A DNA stretch of 64,000 nt from an uncultured Pseudomonadales bacterium (GCA_951813515.1 OX638346.1:2101617-2165616), one strand, 5' to 3'; shown: positions 47,380 through 57,120, counted from the stretch's first letter. Numbers and translations: made by a program. Notes: generated by a model from the letters alone, not told the origin.

Positions 47380-48162
47380 TCAACGTCCGACGAAGTTCCC
47401 CGGCCGGCGTTCGGCCACCGCCCGGACACCTTCCTTGTGGTCTTCCGTTTGCTGCAGCCGCCGTTGTTCGACATTCTCCCAGTCGGTGGCGGTCTTGATT
47501 TCCTCCGCCAGTCCCTGGCGCAACGTCGCCCGCACCGACTGCACTGCCAGGGGCGCGTTTTCCGCTATCTCGCTGGCCAGGCGAACGGCTTCGGAGCGGA
47601 GATTGGCCTGGTCGGTGAGGATATCCGCCAGTCCCCAGTCGCGGGCGGTTTCGCCGTCGATGCGCCGGCCGGTCAGGAACAGGAGATTGGCCTTCTGCTG
47701 ACCGATTATCTTCGGCAACGTGTGCGTGAGGCCGAAGCCTGGGTGGAAGCCGAGTTTGACGAAATTCGAGGTGAAGCGTGCCTCGGGGCACGCCACGCGA
47801 AAGTCCGCCATGACCGCAAGCCCGAAGCCGCCTCCCACGGCGGCACCCTGGACTGCGGCGACGATGGGCTTCTTGGCGGAAAAAAGGCGCACCGCGGCGG
47901 CATAGAGGGGATTGACGCCGTCGCGGAAGCTGACGGGTCTGGCCGCATTGCGCGCAGGGTCGCCGAAGTTGGCGCCGGCGCAGAAGTGTTTGCCTTGCGC
48001 GCACAGCACATATGCGCGCATGTTCACGTCGGCGTCGAGTTCATCGAGCGCGTCCGCCATGTCGTTGATGAGATCCACGTCGAAGAAATTGTTCGGGGGC
48101 CGCTGAATCTCAAGTAGCGCGACGAATCCGTCGCGTTGAACTTCTATGTCGCCGTACTTCAC
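47380..48162 (-). CDS. Enoyl-CoA hydratase/isomerase (crotonase) family protein
   Basis: 260 residues from GTG 48162 with GGAG 8 nt upstream; the longer frame to 48279 overlaps the divergent gene and lacks family features. The crotonase fold shows PNNFFDVDLINDMADAL, the oxyanion-hole segments CAGANF and QGAAVGGGFGLAVMADFR, then FVKLGFHPGFG. The C-terminus (AVAERRPGNFVGR) is typical. The Asp/Glu layout does not fix whether it is a hydratase, isomerase or another crotonase. It acts in the cytoplasm on acyl-CoA and is divergent from an AAA ATPase gene across 59 nt. Confidence 0.88.
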   Translation of the reverse strand: MKYGDIEVQRDGFVALLEIQRPPNNFFDVDLINDMADALDELDADVNMRAYVLCAQGKHFCAGANFGDPARNAARPVSFRDGVNPLYAAAVRLFSAKKPIVAAVQGAAVGGGFGLAVMADFRVACPEARFTSNFVKLGFHPGFGLTHTLPKIIGQQKANLLFLTGRRIDGETARDWGLADILTDQANLRSEAVRLASEIAENAPLAVQSVRATLRQGLAEEIKTATDWENVEQRRLQQTEDHKEGVRAVAERRPGNFVGR

Positions 48163-48221
48163 TTCGCATCTCCGTCTATGTCGCGCCCCGTGCGCGAACT
48201 GGTCGTCATATGATAGGTGCC

Positions 48222-49463
48222 ATGAGCGGCCGCCTGATAACCCGTGTGGTCCTGCGCAACTACAAGAGTATCGCCGCATGCGATGTTGCGCCCGCCCGGC
48301 TTTCGTTCCTCGTCGGACCGAATGGAGCCGGAAAGAGCAATTTTCTCGACGCGCTCCGCTTCGTGGCAGATTCGCTTGCGTTTTCCATTCAGCACGCGTT
48401 GCGCCAACGCGGCGGGATCAACGAGGTTCGCCGCCGCTCCGGAGGCCATCCGACGCACTTTGCGATACGCGTCGACTTCAATCTCGACGAGTCCTCGGGA
48501 AACTACGGTTTCCTGATCGGCGCCAAGCCAGGCGAAGGTTACGTTGTGGAGCGCGAAGAATGCCTCGTCACGGAACGCGACGAGAGCCCCCGGTTCTTTT
48601 CCACGAGGCGCGGCCGCGTCGTCAGGAGCACGATTCCGTCGCCGCCGGCGGTTGCACTGGACCGCCTCTACCTGGTCAATGTATCCGGCCTCGCGGCTTT
48701 CCGTCCCGTGTACGAGGCGTTGTCCGAGATGGGCTTTTACAGCCTGCGTCCGGACGAGATGCGCGCCCTGCAGCCACTGGACGGTGGCCGGCTGCTGCAG
48801 CGCGACGGCGGCAATATCGCCAGCGTCGTGGCAGCGCTGGCGTCTGGCAGTCCGGAACTCAAGCGGCGTATCGATGGCTACCTCGCCCGGATGGTGCCGG
48901 GAATCGATAGCGTTCATCGTCGAATCGTTGGTCCGCGGGAAGCGCTTGAGTTCCGTCGCGCGGTTCGCGGGGCAAAGCACTCCTGGCGGTTTGCGCCGAA
49001 TAACGTGTCCGACGGAACGCTTCGCGCCCTGGGCGCGCTGGTGGCCGTGTTCCAGGGGACGGACACTTCGGCACGCCGACTGGTGGGTATCGAGGAACCC
49101 GAAGTTGCGCTGCACCCGCTGGCTGCGAATGTTCTTGTAGATGCCTTTGCGGAATCGGCAAAGGCGACGCAGGTTCTTGTGACCAGTCACAGCGTGGAAA
49201 TGCTGAACAATCCGCATGTCGCGGACACATCCATTATCGCCGTGCGGTTGGAGCAGGGCGAAAGCCGCATGGGTCCGTTGGACGAAAGGGGCCGTACGGC
49301 GCTCCGACGGCGCCTTCACACCGTCGGCGAGTTGTTGCAGATGGATCAACTCGGTCCCGATCCGGATTCGTCCAACCTGGACCCGCAACAACTCGATATA
49401 TTTCAACAAGGTAGCCAGAAATCGGTGCGTTCGGCGCCTGACAGCAAGCCCCCTTCGCCATGA
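48222..49463 (+). CDS. AAA family ATPase (RecF/OLD-like, AAA_21 type)
   Basis: 413 residues from ATG 48222, preceded by a TAGGTG ribosome site; ATG 48210 is also in frame. It begins ITRVVLRNYKSIAACDV, the standard start of SMC/RecF-like ATPases. It shows Walker A VGPNGAGKSNF, an ABC-type signature region (NNVSDGTLRALG), Walker B VGIEEPEVALHP and a switch VLVTSHSVEML. There is no TOPRIM or nuclease domain in the protein, and no obvious partner gene. Stand-alone members occur in defence and DNA-repair settings. Its stop codon lies inside family-2 repeat copy 3. Confidence 0.8.
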   Translation: MSGRLITRVVLRNYKSIAACDVAPARLSFLVGPNGAGKSNFLDALRFVADSLAFSIQHALRQRGGINEVRRRSGGHPTHFAIRVDFNLDESSGNYGFLIGAKPGEGYVVEREECLVTERDESPRFFSTRRGRVVRSTIPSPPAVALDRLYLVNVSGLAAFRPVYEALSEMGFYSLRPDEMRALQPLDGGRLLQRDGGNIASVVAALASGSPELKRRIDGYLARMVPGIDSVHRRIVGPREALEFRRAVRGAKHSWRFAPNNVSDGTLRALGALVAVFQGTDTSARRLVGIEEPEVALHPLAANVLVDAFAESAKATQVLVTSHSVEMLNNPHVADTSIIAVRLEQGESRMGPLDERGRTALRRRLHTVGELLQMDQLGPDPDSSNLDPQQLDIFQQGSQKSVRSAPDSKPPSP

Positions 49464-49520
49464 AATCCGTCGGTCCTTCGGGCGCGCCGCATTGCACCCC
49501 CGTCCAAGCCCACTTACCCA
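49452..49520 (+). repeat. 3'-end repeat, family 2, copy 3
   Basis: It overlaps the last codons and stop of the AAA ATPase gene (CTTCGCCATGAAATCCGTCGG), then has a GTCC-TTC-GGGC hairpin and CACCCCCGTCCAAGCCCACTTACCC. It has the same orientation relative to its gene as copies 1 and 2. Confidence 0.65.
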
Positions 49521-49596
49521 TGAAGTCCTTTCGAATGGTGCTCTCCCATGCGTTTCCTTTAGAATCGCTGCGGCGAATTCTGGCCGAGATCAAAGT

Positions 49597-51081
49597 GTGC
49601 CCTCGACTAACGTGAAGTCCGTACTGTCCGGAGGGCGCGGCTTACATCCCAAAGAAGCACCGTGGCTTGCGACGGCCAGGGTAGCGATTCCGGAGCGGGT
49701 CGACGGCTACCTGCGTCGGCCTCAACTGCTCAGACGATGCCAACCGATCAACAGGCGCCTCACCGTGTTTCATGCACCGTGCGGGTTCGGCAAGTCCACG
49801 TTGCTCACCGACATTTGTCGCCGGGAAAGGGCGCGCGGCGTTCTTACGGCGTGGTTGAGCCTGGACGAAGCAGACACTCTGGATGTCTTGGCCGCGTACA
49901 TCGAGCATGCCCTGAGACACGCGGGTCTGGACATTTCCGTGCCACGTTCCACGGTACGCCGTCCATCGGAGACCGGCGGTCCGGCGGAAAGTACCTTGCG
50001 CGACTGGATGGGATTGCTGATGCGGGCGATGGACGACCACCGCAAGTCGTTCCTTTTCGCACTCGACGAGGTTGAGCGTCTCGTAGACCCCGGGCAGATT
50101 CGGCTGATCGATTACCTGGTGCGCCGCGCGCCGCCAAATGTCCATTTCGCAATGGCGATGCGCCAAAGTCCGCCGGGGCTGGATCTGGCTTCCGAAGTCG
50201 TTGACGGGCGCGGAGAGTTCTACCGGGTCGAGGATTTGCGTTTTTCCAAGCCGGAGGTCGCTCTCTTTTTCGATGGCCGATTGTCGCGTGGCGAACTTGC
50301 CGAGATGACGGAACGGACCCAGGGATGGCCGGCGGCGCTTCGGGTCTATCGCAATGCCAGGGACGTTACGACGTTCGGAGATGCGGGGCCGGGGGCTGGC
50401 GCCGAGCCCGGAGAAGGCTACGTGGGAATGGCGGCGAGATCGATCTCCGCGCGGTTGCGGCGGGATATGGACGATGACGAGCGCGAATACCTGCTCGACG
50501 TTTCCTTGCTGGACGGGATCGACCCGATCATTGCGTCGGAGGTGCTTTCCGAGACGCACACCAAGTACGGAGCGAACCTTCTGTCGAGAATCGAGGGCCT
50601 GGTACAACCCGACGATACCGAACTAGGGACGCTGCGCTTGCATCCCCTCATCAAGGAGTATTGCGCCGCACGCCGTTTTCAGAAGTCGCCGGCGCGTTTT
50701 CGAATGCTCCATGGTCGCATCGCCGCCGCCATGGCGCGTCGCGGGCGGATGATCTCTGCCTTGGACCATGCCACCGACAGCGGGGACCATGCCCTGGTGG
50801 GACAGATCCTGGAAGCCGCTGGCGGCGTGCAGCTATGGTGCAGGCACGGAATGGAGCAGTTTATTGAGTGCGACCGTTTGCTGACCGTGCAAGTCATCGA
50901 GAGTTTTCCTCGTCTGGCGTTCCTGCGGTGCGCCGCATTGATCGCGCGGGCCAAGCTGGACCAGGCGCTTGCGCTGTACATGGCGGTCCGCGAAAAGACC
51001 ATGGGCTTTCGACGCGACCGGAGGGCGGCGATGACTTCGCGCTCTGGACAGATAGCGTACTCACGCAATCGACATTGGTGA
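49597..51081 (+). CDS. MalT-like LuxR regulator, N-terminal ATPase part (frameshift-split)
   Basis: 494 codons from GTG 49597. It aligns along its length with the next regulator (52337-55093). The P-loop is APCGFGKSTLL near residue 65, followed by LSLDEADT and LFALDEVERL, the NTPase domain of large MalT-type (LAL) regulators. At about 51021 the reading frame is lost: a single missing C (GACCGG against an expected GACCCGG) moves the continuation into another frame. The ORF ends in TGA at 51079-51081. Upstream and downstream parts together would make about 914 residues, the same as the paralogue. Either the gene is broken, or the sequence has an error, or the two halves are made separately. Confidence 0.7.
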   Translation: MPSTNVKSVLSGGRGLHPKEAPWLATARVAIPERVDGYLRRPQLLRRCQPINRRLTVFHAPCGFGKSTLLTDICRRERARGVLTAWLSLDEADTLDVLAAYIEHALRHAGLDISVPRSTVRRPSETGGPAESTLRDWMGLLMRAMDDHRKSFLFALDEVERLVDPGQIRLIDYLVRRAPPNVHFAMAMRQSPPGLDLASEVVDGRGEFYRVEDLRFSKPEVALFFDGRLSRGELAEMTERTQGWPAALRVYRNARDVTTFGDAGPGAGAEPGEGYVGMAARSISARLRRDMDDDEREYLLDVSLLDGIDPIIASEVLSETHTKYGANLLSRIEGLVQPDDTELGTLRLHPLIKEYCAARRFQKSPARFRMLHGRIAAAMARRGRMISALDHATDSGDHALVGQILEAAGGVQLWCRHGMEQFIECDRLLTVQVIESFPRLAFLRCAALIARAKLDQALALYMAVREKTMGFRRDRRAAMTSRSGQIAYSRNRHW

Positions 51082-52340
51082 TGTTCGGTTGCGAGCCGTT
51101 CGGCAGCGAGATCGTGACCAAGGTGTTGGCAGACGCGGCCAAGCTGGCGGCTGACGAACGACTTGATCCGATGGCTCGAGGCCTTCTCTACACGATTCTC
51201 TGCAGCGCTGACTACCAGCGGGCTAGATTCGAGAGCAGCCAGTGGTTGGGAATGCGGGCGAAACAGTGCCTTGTGGACGTCGACGCTCGCTACGGCCTTG
51301 TTCTTAACGACTTCCACCTCGGCCTGATGGCCATGGCCGAAGGCCGCACGGAGGAAGCCGCGCGGATGTATGTACGCCGCAGCCCGGCGTTGATTGCGCG
51401 CGTTCTCATGGCCGAACTGGATCTTGAGCGAAACAGGCTGAAGTCTGACCGGCACCTGGCGTCCCGCGTGCCGCTGCGCATCGTCGAGAGAGCGTTCGAT
51501 GCTCACGCGGCCGCCTATGGTGTCGTGTCCGAGCGAGCTTTCGAGAGGAAGGGCGCGGCAGGCGCCCTGCGAGTGCTGGAAGACGCCCTGGATTTCGCCA
51601 CCACCGAGAGGCTGCCGCGCCTGGTGCGTCACTTGTCGGCGCTGCGTGTTTCCTACCTGGTCATCCGCGGTGACGTTGCGTCGGCGCGCCGCGCCTGGAG
51701 GGACGCCGAATTGCCCGAATGTGATTCCGAGATGCTCGATCTGGACAATCAATCCTGGCGCGAGATGGAATCGATCTGCTGCGCGCGCATTCGTCTGCTC
51801 GAGGCGCGGCACGAAGTTGATGCGGCACGCCACCTGGCAGAAGAGTTGCGCGAAGTCGCGAGAGAGCGTGGATTGATGCGAACCCGGATGCGGTGCCTCG
51901 CCCTGTGGATGAGACTGGAATACCGTTGTGGAAATGTGAACGCAGCTGCGTCCCGGCTGCTCGAGTTCCTCGACCTCGTGCGCGTTGCCGACTACACGAG
52001 ACCGTTGGTGCGCGAAGGGAAAGTCAGCGCGGAACTGCTGCGGCGGGTATTGGGAACGGCGCTCAAGCCCCGGCTTCGAGCATCTGCCGAGATGGTTCTG
52101 AGCTGCCTGGACGATCCGGACGCGCGACGCGCTGACGAGACTCCGCTCTACACCGCGCGAGAATTGGAGGTGATGGAGCGCGTAGCGCGTGGTCTGCGGG
52201 ACAAGCAGATCGCGCGCTATCTCGGCCTGACCGAACACGGCGTTCGCTATCATCTCAAGAACATATTCCGAAAGATTGGTGCCAACAGCCGGATGGATGC
52301 GGTGCAGCGTGCCCGGAGTCTCGGCATTATCGGCGAATGA
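51081..52340 (+). CDS. MalT-like LuxR regulator, C-terminal TPR and HTH part (frameshift-split)
   Basis: From ATG 51081 (overlapping the stop of the N-terminal part as TGATG), 419 codons: helical TPR-like repeats and a C-terminal LuxR helix-turn-helix (YTARELEVMERVARGL, IARYLGLTEHGVRYHLKNI). The open frame extends back to about 51020, where it matches the paralogue in register. The stop-start overlap could let ribosomes reinitiate, producing a DNA-binding half without the ATPase. Its own stop overlaps the ATG of the next regulator (ATGA), so the regulators are a coupled tandem pair. Confidence 0.7.
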   Translation: MFGCEPFGSEIVTKVLADAAKLAADERLDPMARGLLYTILCSADYQRARFESSQWLGMRAKQCLVDVDARYGLVLNDFHLGLMAMAEGRTEEAARMYVRRSPALIARVLMAELDLERNRLKSDRHLASRVPLRIVERAFDAHAAAYGVVSERAFERKGAAGALRVLEDALDFATTERLPRLVRHLSALRVSYLVIRGDVASARRAWRDAELPECDSEMLDLDNQSWREMESICCARIRLLEARHEVDAARHLAEELREVARERGLMRTRMRCLALWMRLEYRCGNVNAAASRLLEFLDLVRVADYTRPLVREGKVSAELLRRVLGTALKPRLRASAEMVLSCLDDPDARRADETPLYTARELEVMERVARGLRDKQIARYLGLTEHGVRYHLKNIFRKIGANSRMDAVQRARSLGIIGE

Positions 52341-55093
52341 CGGAGCGAAACTCCCACAGTGCCGCAGGCTCTACCCTGGCGGCCACAGTCCCCTGGTTAT
52401 TGAGCGCCAAGGTAGCGGTGCCCAAGCGCATTGATGCGTACTTCAGTCGTCCCCGACTGCTTGAGTGGACCGAGGAAACTGGATCCCCAATGGTTGTCAT
52501 GCTGGCGCCAGGCGGCTTCGGCAAGACGACTGTTCTGTCGGAGGTCCATCGCAGGGCGGCGGAGCGCGGCGTACTCGCCGCTTGGCTCACGCTGGATGAA
52601 GACGATACCGTGGAAGGGGTCGGGACCTATCTCGCTTACGCTTTCGAAAGGGCGGGACTCCTGACCCCAAGCGCGAGCGAAGCGGTGGATCACGGCCTGG
52701 CGCTGGTCGCGCGAAGTATCGAAGACTTCGGCGAGCCATGCCTGCTTGTCCTCGACGAGGTGGAGCGCATCGCGGCGGCGGCCGTTCCCGCCCTCGATTT
52801 TTTCCTCCGCCATCGTCCCGACAATCTCAGCGTTGCGATGGCGATGCGGGAGAACCCCGGTCTCGATCTGACGCCGGTCACGCTCAATGGGCGAGGTCTC
52901 CTCCTGACAGCCGACCAGTTGCGTTTTTCCAGGCAGGAGATCGTCGATTTCTTTGGCGGCGACCTGTCGAGGCGCGAGATGACCGAAGCTACCGCACGCA
53001 CGGAAGGATGGCCCGTCGCACTGCGTCTCTATCGCAACATGAGAGCCGACCAGGCAAGCTCTGCTTCCGCTGTTGGGTGGCCCGCGCACAATCTTTCACG
53101 GGACGAGGGGATTGCGGCCAACTGGCTCGGCGCTCGACTGTTGCGAGGTGTCCCGGCGCATGACCGCGACTTCCTGCTCGACCTTTCGCTGTTCGACTGG
53201 ATCGACCTGGGGTTGGTGGACGAAGTTCTCGGCAGCGAGGATTCGGGGCCCAGAACCGGTGGACTGCTGTCTTTGCAAGGACTCATCCAGCCCATGGGGG
53301 GTGACGGAGAAACGCTACGCCTGCACCCGCTGCTGAAGGACTATTGCGCCGCGCGGCTACAGCGCGAAGACCCGGATCGATATCGGTGGCTTCACCGCGA
53401 AATCGCTATCGCAATGGAAGGTCACGGCCATTTGCTTCCTTCGATTCGCCATGCCAGTGAGGCTGGTGATTCTCGTCTTGTCGGCGACGTCCTGGAACGG
53501 GCGGGTGGACTAAGACTGTACGTGCAGGAAGGCTCGACGCGTCTGGGCGCGGCCGAGCGATTCCTCACCCCGGACGTGTTTGAGGGACGTCCCCGGCTGG
53601 CGCTACTGCGCTGCCGCATTCTCGTGAACGACGCCAGGTTGGCGGAGGCTCGGCACCTGTACGAAAGCGTGCGGGTCCAGACGAGTGATTTCAGGCGCGA
53701 CCCATACGTTGAATCGAACCACGCCTTGCGGGTGGATGCGACGATCATACAGTCAATACTCACAGGATTTGGCTGCATGCCAGTAACCGACGAGTTGATT
53801 CGGGACGTGGAGGCGAGCCTGGGTCTTGTCGACCAGGAAGAGGAGTCGGACCCGGCGACGCTTGCCGTTCACAATGCGATCCTTTTCATTGCGCATTATC
53901 AGGCGGCACGATTCGACCTTGCCCGCGAATTCGCTGCCGAGGCTCGAGAACAGTACGCGCGCTGCGGCTCGTATCATGGTGATCTGTATGTGACATTGCA
54001 TACAGGTCTGCTCGCCATGGCGCAGGGCCGTGGCGAGGAGGCCCGGAGCAACTACGACCGCGCGAGGCGTATTGCCGGGGAACACTTTCCCCACGATGCC
54101 AGCCACTCGCTCGTTCTTGACGTTCTGTCGACGGAAGTCGAAATGGAGTGCAACCGGACGGAAGAAATCGAGACGCGTGTATCGCAGATTCCCATACCGC
54201 TGCGCGACGCCGCGGTATTGATCGACGTTCGCGCAGCGGCCCTCGATATCACGACGGAATGGAAATTCGACACCGGCGACCCCGAAGGGGCGCTACGGGC
54301 GATAGAGGAGTCTCGGGACTTCGCCCTGAGTTACGGGTTCGTCGGAGCGGTGCGTCACCTGTCCGCGCTGCGGGTCGTCTACCTGGTCAAGGACGGGCGG
54401 GTTGACCAGGCTGCCAGGATGTGGCGCGGGGCCGGTCTGCCGAACGACTTGCGGGACATGCTCGACACCAGTGTTCAGTCCTGGCGAGAGACGGAGGCCA
54501 TATCGCTCGCGCGCATCCGGTTGCTCGAGGCGCTGGGCGAGGTGCAAGGTGCTCGCGAGGTTGCGGTCGGGCTTTGTGAGATTTCGAGTGCGCGCGGCAT
54601 GACGCGAACGTACCTGCGGTGCCTGGCGGCGTGGATGGGGATGGAACACCGGGCCGATAGACAGAACGATGCCGCAGCGCGGCTGCTCGAATACCTGTCC
54701 GCGGACGGTGCTACGGACTACATCAGACCCCTGGTGCGCGAACGTGAAGCCACCGCCCAGGTGCTGGCGACGCTGATGGAAATGGACTTGCGGGCAGACA
54801 TTCGCAAGCTTGCGAATGATCTGCTCGAACGCCTTGGCGCTGCGATGACGGATGTCTCTGAAGCGCAACAGTACACCGCGCGTGAGATCGAGGTACTGGA
54901 ATGCCTGGGGAGGGGCATGCGGGACAAGGAAATCGCCCGTAGTCTCGGTATTACGGCGAATGGCGTTCGCTATCACCTGAAGAACATATTCAGGAAACTG
55001 GATGTCAGCGGCAGGGTTGACGCGGTGACACGTGCTCGCTCGGCGGGAGTGATTCTTCCTGGTGCTACCGAAACCCGTAGCGGAAACGCCTAG
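52337..55093 (+). CDS. MalT-like LuxR family transcriptional regulator
   Basis: 918 residues, intact paralogue of the split gene just upstream. The N-terminal NTPase has P-loop LAPGGFGKTTVL near residue 58, WLTLDEDDT and LLVLDEVERI. Long TPR-like helical repeats (about 330-840) form the sensor part. The C-terminal LuxR HTH (YTAREIEVLECLGRGM, IARSLGITANGVRYHLKNI) spans about 850-905. Such regulators bind an inducer and ATP, oligomerise and activate promoters. Likely targets are the nearby porin, acyl-CoA ligase and permease genes, by proximity only. Confidence 0.9.
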   Translation: MTERNSHSAAGSTLAATVPWLLSAKVAVPKRIDAYFSRPRLLEWTEETGSPMVVMLAPGGFGKTTVLSEVHRRAAERGVLAAWLTLDEDDTVEGVGTYLAYAFERAGLLTPSASEAVDHGLALVARSIEDFGEPCLLVLDEVERIAAAAVPALDFFLRHRPDNLSVAMAMRENPGLDLTPVTLNGRGLLLTADQLRFSRQEIVDFFGGDLSRREMTEATARTEGWPVALRLYRNMRADQASSASAVGWPAHNLSRDEGIAANWLGARLLRGVPAHDRDFLLDLSLFDWIDLGLVDEVLGSEDSGPRTGGLLSLQGLIQPMGGDGETLRLHPLLKDYCAARLQREDPDRYRWLHREIAIAMEGHGHLLPSIRHASEAGDSRLVGDVLERAGGLRLYVQEGSTRLGAAERFLTPDVFEGRPRLALLRCRILVNDARLAEARHLYESVRVQTSDFRRDPYVESNHALRVDATIIQSILTGFGCMPVTDELIRDVEASLGLVDQEEESDPATLAVHNAILFIAHYQAARFDLAREFAAEAREQYARCGSYHGDLYVTLHTGLLAMAQGRGEEARSNYDRARRIAGEHFPHDASHSLVLDVLSTEVEMECNRTEEIETRVSQIPIPLRDAAVLIDVRAAALDITTEWKFDTGDPEGALRAIEESRDFALSYGFVGAVRHLSALRVVYLVKDGRVDQAARMWRGAGLPNDLRDMLDTSVQSWRETEAISLARIRLLEALGEVQGAREVAVGLCEISSARGMTRTYLRCLAAWMGMEHRADRQNDAAARLLEYLSADGATDYIRPLVREREATAQVLATLMEMDLRADIRKLANDLLERLGAAMTDVSEAQQYTAREIEVLECLGRGMRDKEIARSLGITANGVRYHLKNIFRKLDVSGRVDAVTRARSAGVILPGATETRSGNA

Positions 55094-55114
55094 CAGGTAC
55101 AGCCTGCCGATTTC
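55093..55114 (+). terminator. Weak candidate terminator after the LuxR pair
   Basis: GCAGG-TACAG-CCTGC forms a 5-bp stem beginning at the last base of the regulator's stop codon, followed by CGATTTCTT. The stem is short and the T-tract imperfect. Confidence 0.3.
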
Positions 55115-55798
55115 TTGAGGGGTTAAAGATCTCCCGGGCGGTGCGCTTGGCAACATTGAGTACATCCTGTGCGAGCTGCGCCAGATCAAGACATTGATGG
55201 TGATCGAGACCGAAATCACTCCGGTGTCCCTGGTCGGCGCCAAGACCCTCTCATTTGTATATAACATTGGCGCGGGTGGTGCTGCCGGTAGTCTTTGCCG
55301 CGACGAATGTGATACTGGTCGAAATGGCTCGAATGAGGTTCATTTCGACATCAATGTGCCATGCGATCAATGTCCAGAGCCGAACGCCAAGAGGCGAAAT
55401 ATGTCTTCGCGCTGATCTTGTTGATTATCGAGAAACTGGACAGGATGACTGAATTCACCCGAAACTGAATTTGCAGGACATTTGTAGGTAAACGGCTTCC
55501 GGCGAGATCTACCGAGGCCGTCGTAGCGTTGTTGAGACTGATGAAACTGAATGCCCACAATGTACATTCCATATCCGTGCCGAGCGCGGTCGCAACGACC
55601 TGGTTGACTGCGACGATAGCGTAGCGGGCGTCGGCCGGGCCGCTCGGTACTGCGGCGGATACGAAGTCAGCCTTCAATTCCTGCCGCCGCCTGGAGACCG
55701 TCGATCAGGCCGTCGTTGTACTGCCGAAACCAACGGTGGAAACTGCCCGCGACTCTCCGCTACACTGCTCGGCAAGCGCTCGTCGGAAGAGATTGCCA
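55115..55798. other. Intergenic region without a confident gene
   Basis: About 680 nt between the regulator pair and the porin. Fragments such as IEYILCELRQIKTLMVIETE (plus, about 55160-55220) look protein-like but stop soon, and a 108-codon minus-strand ORF at 55351-55677 has no family features. It is probably a decayed gene plus the porin promoter. No strong promoter boxes were seen. Confidence 0.4.
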
Positions 55799-56998
55799 GT
55801 GAGGAATCACACGCTTGACGCTGCAGCCGCGGCGATGGTTGTCGCGTCCTTTCTCGCGCCGCTGCACACGTTCGCCGAGTTCGCTGACGGACTCCGGGAT
55901 ACGAAGCTCGACTTCAACGTTCGGTATCGCATCGAAACAGTAGATCAGGATGGCATCGAAAAAGATGCGCGCGCGTCGACGGCCAAGGCCCGCCTGTCCT
56001 GGATCATGCCCTCATCGGAGGGTTTTTCCATGGGTCTCGAAGGCGACCACGTCTTCGTCATCGGCGAAGAGCGATACAACTCCACGACGAACGGCCTCAC
56101 CGAGTACCCGGTCGTGGCAGACCCGACAGGGTTCGATCTCAATCAGGCGTATCTCCGCTACCGCGACGGTAGTCTGACAGTGACGATGGGTCGGCAACGT
56201 ATTCTTCATGGCGAACAGCGGTTCGTCGGGGGCGTGGCCTGGCGGCAGAATGAGCAGACCTTTGATGCCTTGCGAGTACAGTCCGTGCACGACAGGGCCA
56301 GCATCGAATACAGCCACGTGTTCAACGTGAATCGGATCTTCGGTCCGGACGGCGGCGTACAGCCGGCCGAGTGGGAGGGAAATTCCCATCTGTTCCGGCT
56401 GGAAGTCAAGCCAGCGGAAGGGCACGCGTTCGGCAGCTTCGTCTATCTCATGGATTTCGAAAACGACAACGGCCCCGCCAACGCGAACAGGACCTACGGG
56501 ATCGACTACGACGCGTCTTTCGGAGCATTCGGGCTTAGCGCGTCGATTGCCAGGCAATCGGACTGGGCCGACAACCCGCGTCCCTATGACGTCGGCTACT
56601 ACACGGTCGAAGCCAGGTTTGAACGCGGCCCGGTGATGTACAGGACGGGTTACGAAGTGCTCGGCAGCGACGACGGCAATGCGTCCTTCCGACACCCTAT
56701 TGCGACCCTGCACAAGTTCCAGGGCTGGACAGACAAGTTCCTGACCACGCCAGCGGCTGGAGTCGAGGACTTCTACCTCAAGGCCACCGGCAAGATCGGC
56801 TCCGCCGTACTTGGCGTTGCGCTGCACGACTTCAAGGCGGCCAAGGGCGGTACCGATTACGGCCGGGAAGCGGACCTGTCGGTCTCATGGCCCGTTGGGG
56901 AAAAGGTCGGGCTGCTATTCAAGTTTGCGAGATACAGCGCTCGCCAACACGCGACCAACACCACCAAGGGCTGGTTCGTCGTGACTTATCGCCTTTGA
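55799..56998 (+). CDS. Outer-membrane beta-barrel porin (alginate-export/OprD-like)
   Basis: 399 residues from GTG 55799, preceded by GGAAGAG; ATG 55736 is in frame but gives no signal peptide. The signal sequence ends near LHTFA. The mature protein is a run of amphipathic beta strands (LDFNVRYRIETV, AYLRYRDGSLTVTMGRQRI) and ends in VVTYRL, with aromatic residues typical of outer-membrane barrels. The GRQ-IL-GEQRFVGGVAWRQNEQTFD block is characteristic of the alginate_exp-type family. It probably imports or exports small hydrophobic or acidic molecules; an acyl-CoA ligase gene lies downstream. Confidence 0.8.
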   Translation: MRNHTLDAAAAAMVVASFLAPLHTFAEFADGLRDTKLDFNVRYRIETVDQDGIEKDARASTAKARLSWIMPSSEGFSMGLEGDHVFVIGEERYNSTTNGLTEYPVVADPTGFDLNQAYLRYRDGSLTVTMGRQRILHGEQRFVGGVAWRQNEQTFDALRVQSVHDRASIEYSHVFNVNRIFGPDGGVQPAEWEGNSHLFRLEVKPAEGHAFGSFVYLMDFENDNGPANANRTYGIDYDASFGAFGLSASIARQSDWADNPRPYDVGYYTVEARFERGPVMYRTGYEVLGSDDGNASFRHPIATLHKFQGWTDKFLTTPAAGVEDFYLKATGKIGSAVLGVALHDFKAAKGGTDYGREADLSVSWPVGEKVGLLFKFARYSARQHATNTTKGWFVVTYRL

Positions 56999-57120
56999 TG
57001 GCGGGGACGATGGCGTCGATGCGGCGCGATGGCTCCAGGCCATGTGTCCTACCAAAGCCGGAGATTTCCTTTTGACAGTGTCCGCGTATATGTTTCGGTG
57101 AAACGTTCGGAGTAGCCGCC

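Noticed and set aside
55351..55677. A 108-codon minus-strand ORF before the porin
   Set aside because: No recognisable family, no ribosome site and no neighbour to support it.
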